A DNA stretch of 64,000 nt from Guptibacillus hwajinpoensis (lineage in GTDB: Bacteria; Bacillota; Bacilli; Bacillales; Guptibacillaceae). Positions within the stretch are counted from its first letter, which is position 1. Each line of letters starts with the position of its first letter. The position numbers and the translations under genes were made by a program. Below are positions 16,204 through 25,521 of this stretch, in pieces. The stretch spans positions 710,981-774,980 of the forward strand of contig NZ_LELK01000004.1 in NCBI RefSeq assembly GCF_001039475.1, written 5' to 3'. The notes beneath the pieces were generated by a model. The model was not told where the DNA came from and searched no databases. It saw only the letters and a list, made by a program, of their open reading frames with translations.

Positions 16204-16379
16204 AATATGCAAGTAGCTTTCGTTCTATTGCTCATCATGATACGAATATGAAGGTACGGTTTTTTAACTTTCTTGTACCTCTAGCAACTAATTGTTAAAA
16301 TAACTACATAGTATAAAAAATTCAAAGTTTAGTTAGATACATGATAGCACTCTACTGACAACAAAAGAGGAGCGTTTCT

Positions 16380-18902
16380 ATGAAGGGTTTATTACGTAAG
16401 ATTATACCGAATGGCAATGAGCGTCAGATAAGCCGCTTGCAAAAGATTGCTGATCAAGTGGAAACTTTTTCAGATGCAATGAAAAAGTTATCAGATGATC
16501 AACTTCGTAACAAAACGGAAGAGTACAAAGAGCGAATTCAAAAAGGTGAAAAGCTAGATAAAATGTTACCAGAAGTGTATGCAACCGTTCGCGAAGCATC
16601 TGAACGTGTTCTAGGCATGCGTCCATTTCCTGTTCAAATTATGGGAGCGGCAGCGCTACATGAAGGAAACATAGCTGAGATGAAAACGGGTGAAGGTAAA
16701 ACGCTAAGTGCCACAATGCCCGTCTATCTTAATGCGTTAACTGGTAAAGGCGTACACGTCATCACAGTTAACGAATACCTTGCGAAGCGTGACGCAGAAG
16801 AAATGGGTGAGCTTTACAACTTCCTTGGCTTAACGGTTGGTTTAAATGTTAGTGGTCTTTCAAAAGAAGAAAAAGCTGAAGCATACGCTGCTGACATCAC
16901 TTACGGAACAAACAACGAGTTTGGTTTCGACTATCTGCGTGACAACATGGTTCTCTATAAAGAAGAAATGGTGCAACGCCCGCTTCACTATTCCATCATT
17001 GATGAGGTGGATTCGGTTTTAATTGATGAAGCGAGAACGCCGCTCATTATTTCTGGAAGTGCTGAAAAATCAACGACGCTTTACATTCAAGCGAATCAAT
17101 TTGTTAGGACACTAAAAGAAGAAGACGACTACAATGTCGATATCAAAACAAAGAACGTTCAGCTAACGGAAGATGGAATTACGAAAGCTGAGAAATTCTT
17201 CGCGATCGAGAACTTATACGATTACAAAAATGTGCAGTTAAATCATCATATTAACCAGGCGATGAAAGCGAATTTCATTATGCAACTGGATATGGACTAC
17301 GTTGTACAAGAAGAAGAAGTTGTAATCGTTGACTCCTTCACAGGTCGTTTAATGGCTGGCCGCCGTTACAGTGATGGACTACACCAGGCTATTGAAGCAA
17401 AAGAAGGTCTTGTCATCCAAAGAGAGAGTATGACGCTTGCTACGATTACGTTCCAGAACTACTTTAGAATGTATGACAAGCTTTCTGGCATGACAGGTAC
17501 TGCTAAAACGGAAGAGGAAGAATTCCGTAACATCTATAATATGAACGTTATTGCGATTCCTACGAATAAACCGATTGCTCGTATGGACTATCCTGATCTT
17601 GTTTATAAATCAACAAAAGGAAAGTTTCAGGCTCTTTCAAGAGAAATCGAAGAACGTCATCGTAAAGGACAGCCAATTCTAGTTGGTACAGTTGCTGTAG
17701 AAACGTCAGAATTGATTTCGCAATTCCTAAAAAAACAGGGTGTTCCACATAATATATTGAATGCGAAAAACCATGCTCGCGAAGCGGAAATCATTGAATC
17801 AGCCGGCCAAAAAGGTGCTGTTACAATTGCGACGAACATGGCTGGTCGTGGTACAGATATTAAACTAGGAACGGGTGTACTTGATCTTGGTGGACTGTTT
17901 ATTCTTGGAACGGAGCGTCATGAAAGTAGACGTATAGATAATCAGCTCCGAGGACGTTCGGGTCGTCAAGGTGATCCAGGTGAATCAAGATTCTATATTT
18001 CAATGGAAGATGAACTGATGCGTCGATTTGGTTCAGATAACATGATGAATATGATGAATATGATGAATCGCCTAGGTATGGAAGAAGATCAACCGATTGA
18101 ATCAAAACTTGTTTCAAGAGCAGTTGAATCAGCACAAAAACGAGTAGAGGGTAACAACTATGATGCTCGTAAGCAGCTTCTTCAGTATGATGATGTTATG
18201 AGACAACAGCGTGAAATCATATATGCGCAGCGCGCAGAAGTGCTTGAATCTGATAATCTACGTGAAATTGTTGAAACGATGTTAACTTCTGTTATTAATC
18301 GCGTGGTTGATGCACATACAGGTGATGAAGATATTCAGGAAGAATGGGATCACCAAGCGATCATCGACCATGCTAAAGGAATTTTCCTTCAAGAAGGCCA
18401 GGTTACTGTAAAAGACATTAAAGGTCTTGATAAAGAGGAAATCGTTGAACTACTTGTAGAGAAAATGAAGGTTAATTACGATGAGAAAGAAGAGTCGTTT
18501 GAGCCAGAGCGCATGCGTGAGTTTGAGAAAGTTATTCTTCTTCGCAGTGTTGATCGTAAATGGATGGATCACATTGATGCTATGGATCAGCTACGACAGG
18601 GAATTCATTTAAGAGCATATGGTCAAAACGATCCTCTTCGTGAATATCAATTCGAAGGTTATGAGATGTTTGAAGATATGGTTGCAGAAATAGAAGAAGA
18701 AGTGGCTACTTATATTATGAAAGCACAGGTTGAAAGTAATCTGAAGCGCGAAAAAGTAGCTGAAGGAAAAGCTGTTAATCCAAAAGAAGAAGGAAGCACT
18801 AAAGCAAAGCCTGTTAAGAAGAAGCAGGATATTGGTCGTAACGACCCTTGTCCGTGCGGAAGCGGTAAGAAATATAAGAATTGTCACGGCAAAGCAGAAT
18901 AA
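16380..18902 (+). CDS. secA: Preprotein translocase ATPase SecA
   Basis: SecA drives proteins through SecYEG using ATP. The 840-residue protein (841 in B. subtilis) has Walker [12 protein letters not shown], the DEAD-box [17 protein letters not shown], the second nucleotide-binding fold ([27 protein letters not shown]), the PPXD and scaffold regions, and a C-terminal zinc motif [16 protein letters not shown] that binds SecB-like partners or ribosome. An unusual [10 protein letters not shown] run at residues 554-563 comes from a 9-nt tandem repeat (18039-18068). The start is ATG 16380 after AAGAGGAG. The 220-bp gap upstream holds the hpf terminator and no promoter that I can call with confidence. 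Confidence 0.98.
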   Translation: MKGLLRKIIPNGNERQISRLQKIADQVETFSDAMKKLSDDQLRNKTEEYKERIQKGEKLDKMLPEVYATVREASERVLGMRPFPVQIMGAAALHEGNIAEMKTGEGKTLSATMPVYLNALTGKGVHVITVNEYLAKRDAEEMGELYNFLGLTVGLNVSGLSKEEKAEAYAADITYGTNNEFGFDYLRDNMVLYKEEMVQRPLHYSIIDEVDSVLIDEARTPLIISGSAEKSTTLYIQANQFVRTLKEEDDYNVDIKTKNVQLTEDGITKAEKFFAIENLYDYKNVQLNHHINQAMKANFIMQLDMDYVVQEEEVVIVDSFTGRLMAGRRYSDGLHQAIEAKEGLVIQRESMTLATITFQNYFRMYDKLSGMTGTAKTEEEEFRNIYNMNVIAIPTNKPIARMDYPDLVYKSTKGKFQALSREIEERHRKGQPILVGTVAVETSELISQFLKKQGVPHNILNAKNHAREAEIIESAGQKGAVTIATNMAGRGTDIKLGTGVLDLGGLFILGTERHESRRIDNQLRGRSGRQGDPGESRFYISMEDELMRRFGSDNMMNMMNMMNRLGMEEDQPIESKLVSRAVESAQKRVEGNNYDARKQLLQYDDVMRQQREIIYAQRAEVLESDNLREIVETMLTSVINRVVDAHTGDEDIQEEWDHQAIIDHAKGIFLQEGQVTVKDIKGLDKEEIVELLVEKMKVNYDEKEESFEPERMREFEKVILLRSVDRKWMDHIDAMDQLRQGIHLRAYGQNDPLREYQFEGYEMFEDMVAEIEEEVATYIMKAQVESNLKREKVAEGKAVNPKEEGSTKAKPVKKKQDIGRNDPCPCGSGKKYKNCHGKAE

Positions 18903-18941
18903 TATCGTGTTCAACTGAGCACTTTCCTGTCTCGCCTATCT

Positions 18942-18995
18942 GGTGAAGTCCCCCATCTTAAAGCGTATAACCAATACGTTGAGGTGGGGTTCACC
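18942..18995 (+). repeat. Hairpin between secA and prfB
   Basis: GGTGAA-GT-CCCC pairs with GGGG-TTCACC around an inner CGTAT/ATACG stem. No T-run follows, so it is not a standard terminator. It could be an RNA processing or leader element within a secA-prfB transcript. Confidence 0.45.
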
Positions 18996-19090
18996 TTTGT
19001 AACTAAACGAACTGAACTTGGAGTATGCTTCAAGCCGCTCTAGCAGGTTCACTCGATTGTATGGAAAATAACGAAGCTGAGGTGTACGCA

Positions 19091-20201
19091 ATGGAAATGC
19101 ATGAAATTCGTAGCGAACTAAACACAATAGAAACAAGATTAAATGATTTTAGGGGGTCTCTTTGACCTCGAAAATAAGAGAGCTCGGATTGATGAATTAG
19201 ATATTCAAATGACAGATCCTGATTTTTGGAATGATCAGAATGCTGCTCAGAAAGTTATTAATGAATCAAATGCTTTAAAAGAGGTTGTTCATGAATTTGA
19301 TTCGCTTCAAGAAGGGTACGAAAATCTTGAAGTTTCATATGAACTAGTAAAGGAAGAAAATGATCAGGAACTGTTTGAAGACCTTGAGGTTGAAATTAAA
19401 GATCTGAAAAAAACAGTCAATCAATTCGAATTAACACTTCTCTTAAGTGAAGAGCACGATAAGAATAATGCGATTCTTGAACTTCATCCTGGCGCTGGTG
19501 GCACAGAGTCGCAGGACTGGGCATCTATGCTTCTCCGTATGTATACACGTTATGGAGAGAAAAAAGGGTTCAAAGTAGAAACGCTTGATTATCTACCTGG
19601 TGATGAAGCGGGAGTAAAGAGCGTAACCTTGAACTTTAAAGGACATAATGCTTACGGCTATTTAAAGGCTGAGAAAGGCGTTCATCGTCTCGTTCGTATT
19701 TCTCCGTTCGACTCAAGTGGGAGACGTCATACATCATTTGTTTCCTGTGAGGTTATGCCTGAATTTAACGACGAAATTGAAATTGATATTCGAACAGAAG
19801 ATTTAAAAGTTGATACGTATCGTGCAAGTGGTGCTGGTGGACAGCATATCAACACGACCGATTCGGCTGTCCGAATTACGCACTTGCCTACAAATGTTGT
19901 CGTTAGTTGTCAGGGAGAGCGGTCTCAAATCAAAAACCGTGAACAAGCAATGAAAATGCTGAAAGCTAAACTGTATCAATTGAAAATTGAGGAACAGGAA
20001 GCAGAGCTTGATGAGATCCGAGGCGAACAAAAGGAAATTGGTTGGGGAAGCCAAATTCGTTCGTATGTTTTTCATCCTTACAGCATGGTGAAAGATCACC
20101 GAACAAATGTAGAAGTTGGGAATACTCAGTCGGTTATGGATGGAGACCTCGATCCATTTATTGATGCTTACCTACGATCACGTTTAAATGAGAATAAATA
20201 A
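19091..20201 (+). CDS. prfB: Peptide chain release factor 2, with programmed +1 frameshift
   Basis: RF2 ends translation at UGA and UAA. The frame from ATG 19091 ([10 protein letters not shown]..., GAGGTG ribosome site) runs 24 codons to an in-frame TGA at 19163-19165. The rest of the protein is in the +1 frame from GAC 19164 to 20201. The junction AGGGGG-TCT-CTT-TGA-C is the classic autoregulatory RF2 frameshift site. The joined product is 369 residues and reads ...[32 protein letters not shown], the peptide-release motif [14 protein letters not shown] and the [13 protein letters not shown] block are present. The stop is therefore functional, not a pseudogene lesion. Confidence 0.97.
19151..19166 (+). 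promoter_or_regulatory. RF2 autoregulatory +1 frameshift site
   Basis: A Shine-Dalgarno-like AGGGGG is followed by three bases and then CTT-TGA-C, the slippery Leu codon and stop. When RF2 is scarce, the ribosome pauses at UGA and slips by +1 to GAC. Confidence 0.95.
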
Positions 20202-20208
20202 AAATACG

Positions 20209-20237
20209 AAAGCCTCTGTTTCGAACAGAGGCTTTTT
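20209..20237 (+). terminator. prfB terminator
   Basis: AAAGCCTCTGTT and AACAGAGGCTTT form a 12-bp stem with a three-base loop (effectively larger) and a T5 tail. Confidence 0.9.
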
Positions 20238-20466
20238 CAATTGTTTAACTAATTTCAACTGAGGTGGGGCAAAGTAAAAAAGAAGAAAAGGGATAATGAA
20301 ACCTTGGAGTTACTTCGAAATTGATAAGGGGAATGCAACACTTCAATCTGATAACGCGCTGCTACAATGCGGTTTACACCCTAAATGCCCGGTGATATAC
20401 TACTGAAGGATTTTGCTGAAAATTCGGCAGGGACGAAAAACATACAATAAGTGAGTGAATGCCTTT

Positions 20467-21339
20467 ATGATTGCAACGTTAGCGAAGTTTACAGCCAAAA
20501 GAGTTTCATTATCACACAGAATATTAGAGTACATAAGCGTTATAGTAGGATCTGCCATTGTTGCGATTGCGTTTAACCTCTTCTTACTTCCGAATAGTAT
20601 TGCCTCAGGTGGCGTAAGCGGAATTAGTACGATTACGAAAGGGGTGTTCGATTGGAAACCTGCATACGTCCAATGGGCATTTAACATTCCTTTATTTATA
20701 AGTGGATTGATTTTTCTTGGAAAGAAGTACGGTCCGAAAACCCTTGTTGGTACTCTGTTTCTTCCATTTGTCGTTAAATTAACGGAGAACGTTGAACCAG
20801 CTACGACAGATCCATTACTAGCTGCATTATTCGGCGGTCTTGGAGTAGGACTTGGTCTTGGGATCGTTTTTAGAGGGAAAGCGTCTACTGGTGGAACAGA
20901 TTTAGCTGCACAGATTGTAAACAAATATAGTGGTGTTTCGCTAGGAACATGCGTCTTTATGATTGATGGGCTGATCGTCGTCGCATCAGCTTTTGTATTC
21001 AGCCTTGAAGAAGCACTTTATGCGCTCATCGCAATGTACTTAACAGGAAAGACGATTGATGTTGTACAACTAGGCCTAGGTTATTCCAAAATGGCTCTCA
21101 TAATTTCAGATAAAGAGGAAGAGCTTCGTGAAGGAATTATAACAGTAGTCGATCGCGGTGTAACTCGAATTTCAGGACAGGGTGGCTATACAAACGATAA
21201 GCGCCCGATCTTAATGGTCGTTGTCGCACAAAACGAAGTAACGAAATTGAAGCAACTTGTTAAAGATGTTGACCCTTCTGCATTTGTAATTGTTTCAAAT
21301 GCAACTGAAGTGTTGGGTGAAGGTTTTAAAAGAGAGTAA
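20467..21339 (+). CDS. YitT family membrane protein (YvjA-like)
   Basis: A 290-residue protein with about five or six N-terminal membrane helices (YitT domain; AIAFNLFLLPNSIASGGVSG, GLGVGLGLGIVFRGKASTGG) and a C-terminal cytosolic DUF2179 domain (GQGGYTNDKRPILMVVV, DVDPSAFVIVSNATEVLGEG). Function is unknown for the family. ATG 20467 is my start; in-frame GTG 20455 is possible since the site AAGTGAG is weak. Position before the cytochrome and ftsE matches B. subtilis yvjA. The 265-bp upstream gap holds the prfB terminator and no clear promoter. Confidence 0.88.
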   Translation: MIATLAKFTAKRVSLSHRILEYISVIVGSAIVAIAFNLFLLPNSIASGGVSGISTITKGVFDWKPAYVQWAFNIPLFISGLIFLGKKYGPKTLVGTLFLPFVVKLTENVEPATTDPLLAALFGGLGVGLGLGIVFRGKASTGGTDLAAQIVNKYSGVSLGTCVFMIDGLIVVASAFVFSLEEALYALIAMYLTGKTIDVVQLGLGYSKMALIISDKEEELREGIITVVDRGVTRISGQGGYTNDKRPILMVVVAQNEVTKLKQLVKDVDPSAFVIVSNATEVLGEGFKRE

Positions 21340-21382
21340 GCAGGTAATAGTAATGTAAAAAGATTCATTAGGAGTGAAATAA

Positions 21383-21766
21383 TTGAAAAAGTGGATGAGT
21401 ATGGTGCTTGGAATGGTTCTGATTCTAGGACTAGCTGCGTGTGGTGGCGGTAACGAAAACGGTGGAAATGAAAGCTCTATGAATGATGGATCCACAAACA
21501 ACTCTTCAGATAAGACGAGCGAGTCTTCTGGAGAATATGACGCTGAAGCAGCACGGGCTACGTACGAAGCTAATTGCTTAAGCTGTCATGGTGAGAATTT
21601 GCAAGGTAAAGTAGGTCCTGGGTTAACTGCTGTTGGTTCAAGCTATTCAAAAGATGAAATCTTGAACATTATTCAAAACGGTAAAGGCCAAATGCCAGGT
21701 AATATTCTTAGAGGAGATACCGAAAAAGAAGAAAATGTAGCTAAATGGCTAGCAGATATGAAATAA
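21383..21766 (+). CDS. cccB: Lipoprotein cytochrome c-551
   Basis: A small membrane-anchored c-type cytochrome on the outer face of the membrane, probably an electron carrier to a terminal oxidase. The 127-residue precursor has a lipoprotein signal with lipobox LAAC (Cys at about residue 20), an Asn/Ser/Gly-rich linker (GGGNENGGNESS...), then a class I cytochrome fold with heme motif CLSCH and a distal Met in GQMPG. The start is TTG 21383 behind AGGAGTGA. The order YitT gene, cccB, ftsE matches B. subtilis. Confidence 0.92.
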   Translation: MKKWMSMVLGMVLILGLAACGGGNENGGNESSMNDGSTNNSSDKTSESSGEYDAEAARATYEANCLSCHGENLQGKVGPGLTAVGSSYSKDEILNIIQNGKGQMPGNILRGDTEKEENVAKWLADMK

Positions 21767-21777
21767 AGATCAGTCGG

Positions 21778-21804
21778 CACTCGCATAAATGTGAGTGTTT
21801 TTTT
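21778..21804 (+). terminator. cccB terminator
   Basis: CACTCGCAT and ATGTGAGTG pair (one G-T) around AA, followed by T7. Confidence 0.9.
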
Positions 21805-21810
21805 ATTAAG

Positions 21811-21880
21811 GTTCTTTAGAATAGATTGTTTTCGTAGCTTTTTTTGCTACAAGGAGAATGGTTGATTTCCGCCCCAGCCA
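21811..21880 (-). repeat. Degenerate remnant of the MITE-like element
   Basis: GGTTCTTTAGAATAGATTGT followed, after a diverged stretch, by GTTGATTTCCGCCCCAG resembles the outer arm and core border of an inverse copy. The rest of the core is missing. It is abutted on the right by a better copy at 21950. Confidence 0.5.
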
Positions 21881-21949
21881 CCGTTCGTATGTAAATTTTA
21901 TTTTGAACCAACTCAAGAACAACTATTTTTTGAAAGTCTATTTTCTAAA

Positions 21950-22111
21950 GGCTCCTTTCTAATAGATTGTTGCTTTTGAATCAATTATTGAATAAAAACC
22001 ACACTTCGCTAATTGTAGCGGAAGGAGGCTCACCGCCCGCCCCGCGGAAAGCGAGCATCCTGGAGCGGAAATTAACCCAATCATATAGCAACAATGTCTA
22101 GGAAAAGAGCT
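21950..22111 (+). repeat. MITE-like element, internally deleted copy
   Basis: The left terminal repeat GGCTCCTTTCTAATAGATTG and long AT arm are intact, the core (22014-22068) lacks about half its length, and the right arm ends ATGTCTAGGAAAAGAGC. No convincing target duplication. With the remnant at 21811 it fills most of the 618-bp cccB-ftsE gap. Confidence 0.8.
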
Positions 22112-22275
22112 TTAAAATAAGAGTAGTAATAAAGTTTAAACAGAACGGATTGTATAAAAATGTAGATTGTGTAAGTTTCTATAAAATATTAATGCGTCAT
22201 TGCAGAAGATGTCATATTAGCACGAAGTTGAAACAGAAATGTAATAAAAATTTGTCCTAAAATAGCGAAATTGTC

Positions 22276-22284
22276 TGTTATAAT
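22276..22284 (+). promoter_or_regulatory. Extended -10 promoter of ftsEX
   Basis: TGTTATAAT is a perfect extended -10 (TGn plus TATAAT). No good -35 is seen at the normal distance. It lies about 100 bp before the ftsE start. Confidence 0.55.
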
Positions 22285-22384
22285 ATCTACAGATGTAAAA
22301 GATACATTAGATATTTACTATACTTAAAAACCTGAATCCTAAGAGTTTGCATCGAGAAATTAAGCAAGTAGGAAGTGGTATATT

Positions 22385-23071
22385 TTGATCGAAATGAAAG
22401 ATGTATGGAAAACATACAACAATGGAATTAAAGCCATTAATGGAATTGATATTAAAATAGGTAAAAGTGAGTTTGTATACATAGTAGGACCAAGTGGAGC
22501 TGGTAAATCCACCTTCATGAGGATGATGTATCGTGAAGAAGTGCCTACAAGCGGAACAATCATTATCAATGGAAAAGATGTTGGCAAAATGAAGAACAAG
22601 CACGTCCCTAAACTTCGTCGCGAAATCGGCGTTGTTTTTCAGGACTTCAAACTTCTTCCAAAGCTAACCGTGTACGAAAACGTCGCTTTTGCTCTTGAAG
22701 TCATCGAAGAAAGCAAAGCATCTACTCGCAAGCGAGTCATGGAAGTTCTAAGTCTCGTAAATTTGAAGAACAAAGCAAGGTTTCTACCAGATGAACTATC
22801 TGGAGGGGAACAGCAGAGGGTTTCAATAGCAAGAGCGATCGTGAATAATCCTAGCATTCTGTTAACGGATGAACCAACCGGGAATCTGGATCCAGAAACG
22901 GCTTGGGGGATTATGGATTTATTAGATCAAATTAACAATCGCGGTACGACTGTTATTATGGCAACTCATAATAAAGATATTGTGAATACATTCAGAAAAC
23001 GTGTTATTGCAATTGATGGCGGTTTAGTGACCCGTGATGAAGCAAGAGGTGAGTACGGGTATGAAAATTAA
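22385..23071 (+). CDS. ftsE: Cell division ATP-binding protein FtsE
   Basis: FtsE is the ATPase of the FtsEX complex, which transmits ATP hydrolysis across the membrane to control peptidoglycan hydrolases. The 228-residue protein has Walker A GPSGAGKST, the Q-loop VFQDFKLLP, signature LSGGEQQR, Walker B ILLTDEPTGNLD and H-loop MATHNKDI. The start is TTG 22385 after AGGAAGTGG; the N-terminus MIEMKDVWK matches the B. subtilis protein as I recall it. It overlaps ftsX by 11 bp. Confidence 0.97.
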   Translation: MIEMKDVWKTYNNGIKAINGIDIKIGKSEFVYIVGPSGAGKSTFMRMMYREEVPTSGTIIINGKDVGKMKNKHVPKLRREIGVVFQDFKLLPKLTVYENVAFALEVIEESKASTRKRVMEVLSLVNLKNKARFLPDELSGGEQQRVSIARAIVNNPSILLTDEPTGNLDPETAWGIMDLLDQINNRGTTVIMATHNKDIVNTFRKRVIAIDGGLVTRDEARGEYGYEN

Positions 23072-23954
23072 AACGTTTGGTCGTCATGGAAAAGAAGGTT
23101 TCAAGAATCTTGGTCGAAATGGCTGGATGACCTTTGCTTCTATTTCAGCTGTAACCGTGACGTTACTTCTTGTAGGTGTTTGTCTAGCACTGCTACTCAA
23201 CTTAAATGCTTTTGGTGATCAGCTTGAAAGTGATGTTGAAATTAGTGCATTTGTTGACATAACAGCTAAACAAGAACAACAGGACGAACTAAAGAGTAAA
23301 ATTGAGAATATTTCAGAAGTTGAATCAGCCACTTTCCAATCGAAAGAAGAGGGGCTAGATCAATTAATTGATAATCTTGGGGATGAAGGCGAAGTTTTCG
23401 AATCCTTAAGAGAAGAAAACCCATTGAGCGATGCTTTTCTTGTGAAAACAAAGGATCCTCAAGACGTTAACAAAGTTGCGGAAGAAATTGAGCAACTAGA
23501 AAATGTACAGAACGTTGAATTCGCAGAAGATACGGTGAACAAGCTATTTAAAGTTCTGGAAATCGCACGTAATGTTGGACTAGCTCTCGTAATCGGATTA
23601 CTATTTACAGCTATGTTCCTCATTTCAAACACTATTAAACTTACAATTGTTGCTAGAAGTCATGAAATAGAGATTATGAAATTAGTAGGTGCAACAAATT
23701 GGTTTATTCGTTGGCCATTTCTAATAGAAGGAGTCTTAATTGGGATATTGGGTGCGCTCATACCAATTGGAATTTTAATTTACGGTTACTATTATTTAAT
23801 CGACTTAATCGCAAATCGTTTTCCGACTTTTATTATCGACTTACTACCAGTAACGCCTTTCGTTTATCAGCTATCAGGACTTCTCGTCGTTCTGGGAGTT
23901 ATTATCGGGGTCTGGGGAAGCCTTACGTCAATGCGTAAGTTCTTGAAAGTTTAA
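23061..23954 (+). CDS. ftsX: Cell division protein FtsX
   Basis: The membrane partner of FtsE. The 297-residue protein has a cytoplasmic N-terminus (MKIKTFGRHGKEGFKNLGRN), TM1 at about 22-44, an extracellular loop of about 120 residues that binds the hydrolase partner, then three helices (about 165-290) with FtsX-family SHEIEIMKLVGATNWFIRWPF. The start ATG 23061 follows AGAGGTGAG inside the end of ftsE. The next gene encodes a secreted coiled-coil M23 peptidase, the probable partner. Confidence 0.96.
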   Translation: MKIKTFGRHGKEGFKNLGRNGWMTFASISAVTVTLLLVGVCLALLLNLNAFGDQLESDVEISAFVDITAKQEQQDELKSKIENISEVESATFQSKEEGLDQLIDNLGDEGEVFESLREENPLSDAFLVKTKDPQDVNKVAEEIEQLENVQNVEFAEDTVNKLFKVLEIARNVGLALVIGLLFTAMFLISNTIKLTIVARSHEIEIMKLVGATNWFIRWPFLIEGVLIGILGALIPIGILIYGYYYLIDLIANRFPTFIIDLLPVTPFVYQLSGLLVVLGVIIGVWGSLTSMRKFLKV

Positions 23955-24006
23955 TGACACAATTACTAGATAAATAGATTCATCTATATCGGGGGAGGAA
24001 CAAAGA

Positions 24007-25377
24007 TTGAAGAGTAAATTGATCGCAACAGCATTAACATTAACTCTAGGATTTGGCGGATTAGCCGCAGCACTTCCGGAAACTACGGTCGCAGCAAATC
24101 TTGATGAGAAATTAAATGACGTAAAAAAGAAGCAATCAGAAAATGAGCAGGAGCTTAAAGAAAAAGAGTCTGAGCTTGCTGATGTACATGAAGAACAAGA
24201 AGACGTGCATGCAGATATTGAACGTCTTGAAAACGAAATAGCTGAAACGGACGATCAGATTTCAGCAAAAGAAAATGAAATCAATAAAACAAATGAAGAA
24301 ATTGATCAGCTTAAAGAAGAAATTGCTGTTCTTGAAGATCGCATTGCTGAACGAGACAAGCTACTGAAAGATCGCGTTCGTTCCATGCAACAAAACGGTG
24401 GCGGAACTGTCGACTACATGGAAGTATTACTTGGATCTAAAGACTTTGGAGATCTAGTGGAACGTGTTCTAGCTCTTAATACAATTGCGGATCAAGATAA
24501 AAAGATTCTAGAAGAACATAAAGCCGACAAGCTTTCTGTTGAAGAGAAAAAAGCGGAAGTCGAAGAGAAGCTAGCATCACTACAAGATCAAAAAGCTGAA
24601 CTTGAACAGCTTAAAAAAGACCTTGATGCTAAAAAAGCTGAAAAAGATAAACTTATGGAATCCCTTGAAGAAGAAGAAGGCGAACTTCATAATCATATGA
24701 TGGATTTAAACGAAAGTGCTGAACTTTTACAAGCACAAGAAAAGGCTGTTCAGCAAGAAATTAAGCGTGCTGAAGAAGAAGCGCGTAAAGCAGAAGAAGC
24801 ACGCAAAGCAGCTGCAGCAAAGGCAGCTAAAGAGAAAGCGGCTAAAGAGAAGGCAGCAGCCGAAGCAGCAGCGGCAGCTAAAAAAGCAGAGAAATCTTCT
24901 AGCTCAAGTGAAAGTAGCTCAAATTCTGCACCAGCTCCAGCACCAGAGCCGGAACCAGCACCAGCTCCTGCCCCAACAGGTAGCGCAATCTTTAACAAAC
25001 CAGCAGCAGGTCCGATCACATCTGGATATGGAAGCCGCTGGGGTGGCATGCACGAAGGAATTGATATTGCTCGAGCTGGAGATACACCTGTAAGTGCAGC
25101 TGCAGCAGGTACAGTTCTTAAATCTTATCACTCAAGTTCATACGGTAATGTAGTATTTATTACTCACAGCATTAACGGTCAAATGTATACAACAGTTTAC
25201 GCTCATTTGAAAAACCGTGCTGTATCTACTGGTCAATCGGTAAGTGCAGGTACTTACCTAGGTACGATGGGTAATACTGGTAGATCAACTGGGAAGCATT
25301 TGCATTTTGAAATCCACAAAGGTGGATGGAATGCTAGCAAGTCAAATTCTGTTAACCCAATGAACTACCTTCGTTAA
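24007..25377 (+). CDS. Secreted coiled-coil M23 peptidase, probable FtsEX partner
   Basis: A 456-residue exported protein built like EnvC/PcsB-type FtsEX effectors. It has a signal peptide (residues 1-30, ALPETTVAA), a long charged coiled coil (about 31-280, rich in E, K, Q and including the PcsB-like NGGGTVDYMEVLLGSKDFGDL segment), an Ala/Lys then Ala/Pro/Glu linker (about 260-330), and an M23 domain at the C-terminus. The metal ligands are present (HEGIDIA, HLHFE), so it may cut peptidoglycan itself, unlike degenerate EnvC. The start is TTG 24007 after GGGGGAGG, 52 bp after ftsX. B. subtilis uses CwlO as FtsEX partner, encoded elsewhere. Confidence 0.88.
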   Translation: MKSKLIATALTLTLGFGGLAAALPETTVAANLDEKLNDVKKKQSENEQELKEKESELADVHEEQEDVHADIERLENEIAETDDQISAKENEINKTNEEIDQLKEEIAVLEDRIAERDKLLKDRVRSMQQNGGGTVDYMEVLLGSKDFGDLVERVLALNTIADQDKKILEEHKADKLSVEEKKAEVEEKLASLQDQKAELEQLKKDLDAKKAEKDKLMESLEEEEGELHNHMMDLNESAELLQAQEKAVQQEIKRAEEEARKAEEARKAAAAKAAKEKAAKEKAAAEAAAAAKKAEKSSSSSESSSNSAPAPAPEPEPAPAPAPTGSAIFNKPAAGPITSGYGSRWGGMHEGIDIARAGDTPVSAAAAGTVLKSYHSSSYGNVVFITHSINGQMYTTVYAHLKNRAVSTGQSVSAGTYLGTMGNTGRSTGKHLHFEIHKGGWNASKSNSVNPMNYLR

Positions 25378-25460
25378 TCTATCGAAAGTATCGACTCTTC
25401 TGTCACAAACTGAGATGGAAACATAATGAAAACAACTGAATCATATAGTACAATAAGATG

Positions 25461-25497
25461 AAAAGGCATCGCATCGTTATGATGGGGTGCCTTTTCC
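25461..25497 (+). terminator. Terminator after the M23 peptidase gene
   Basis: AAAAGGCA and TGCCTTTT pair, with an inner CATC/GATG stem. The tail CCTTC is not a clean T-run, so termination may be partial. Confidence 0.55.
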
Positions 25498-25521
25498 TTC
25501 AAATCAGAAGAGGTGAGTACA

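Noticed and set aside
16250-16320. Promoter for secA (TTGTTA ... TATAAA)
   Set aside because: The spacer is only 14 bp; no better pair was found, so it is not listed as a feature.
19091-19165. Frameshifted or broken prfB
   Set aside because: The in-frame TGA lies in the conserved AGGGGG-CTT-TGA-C context of the programmed RF2 frameshift.
24750-25131. Long alternative frames across the Ala/Pro-rich linker of the M23 gene
   Set aside because: They are shadows of GCx- and CCx-rich codons in the real gene, which has a signal peptide, domain matches and a ribosome binding site.
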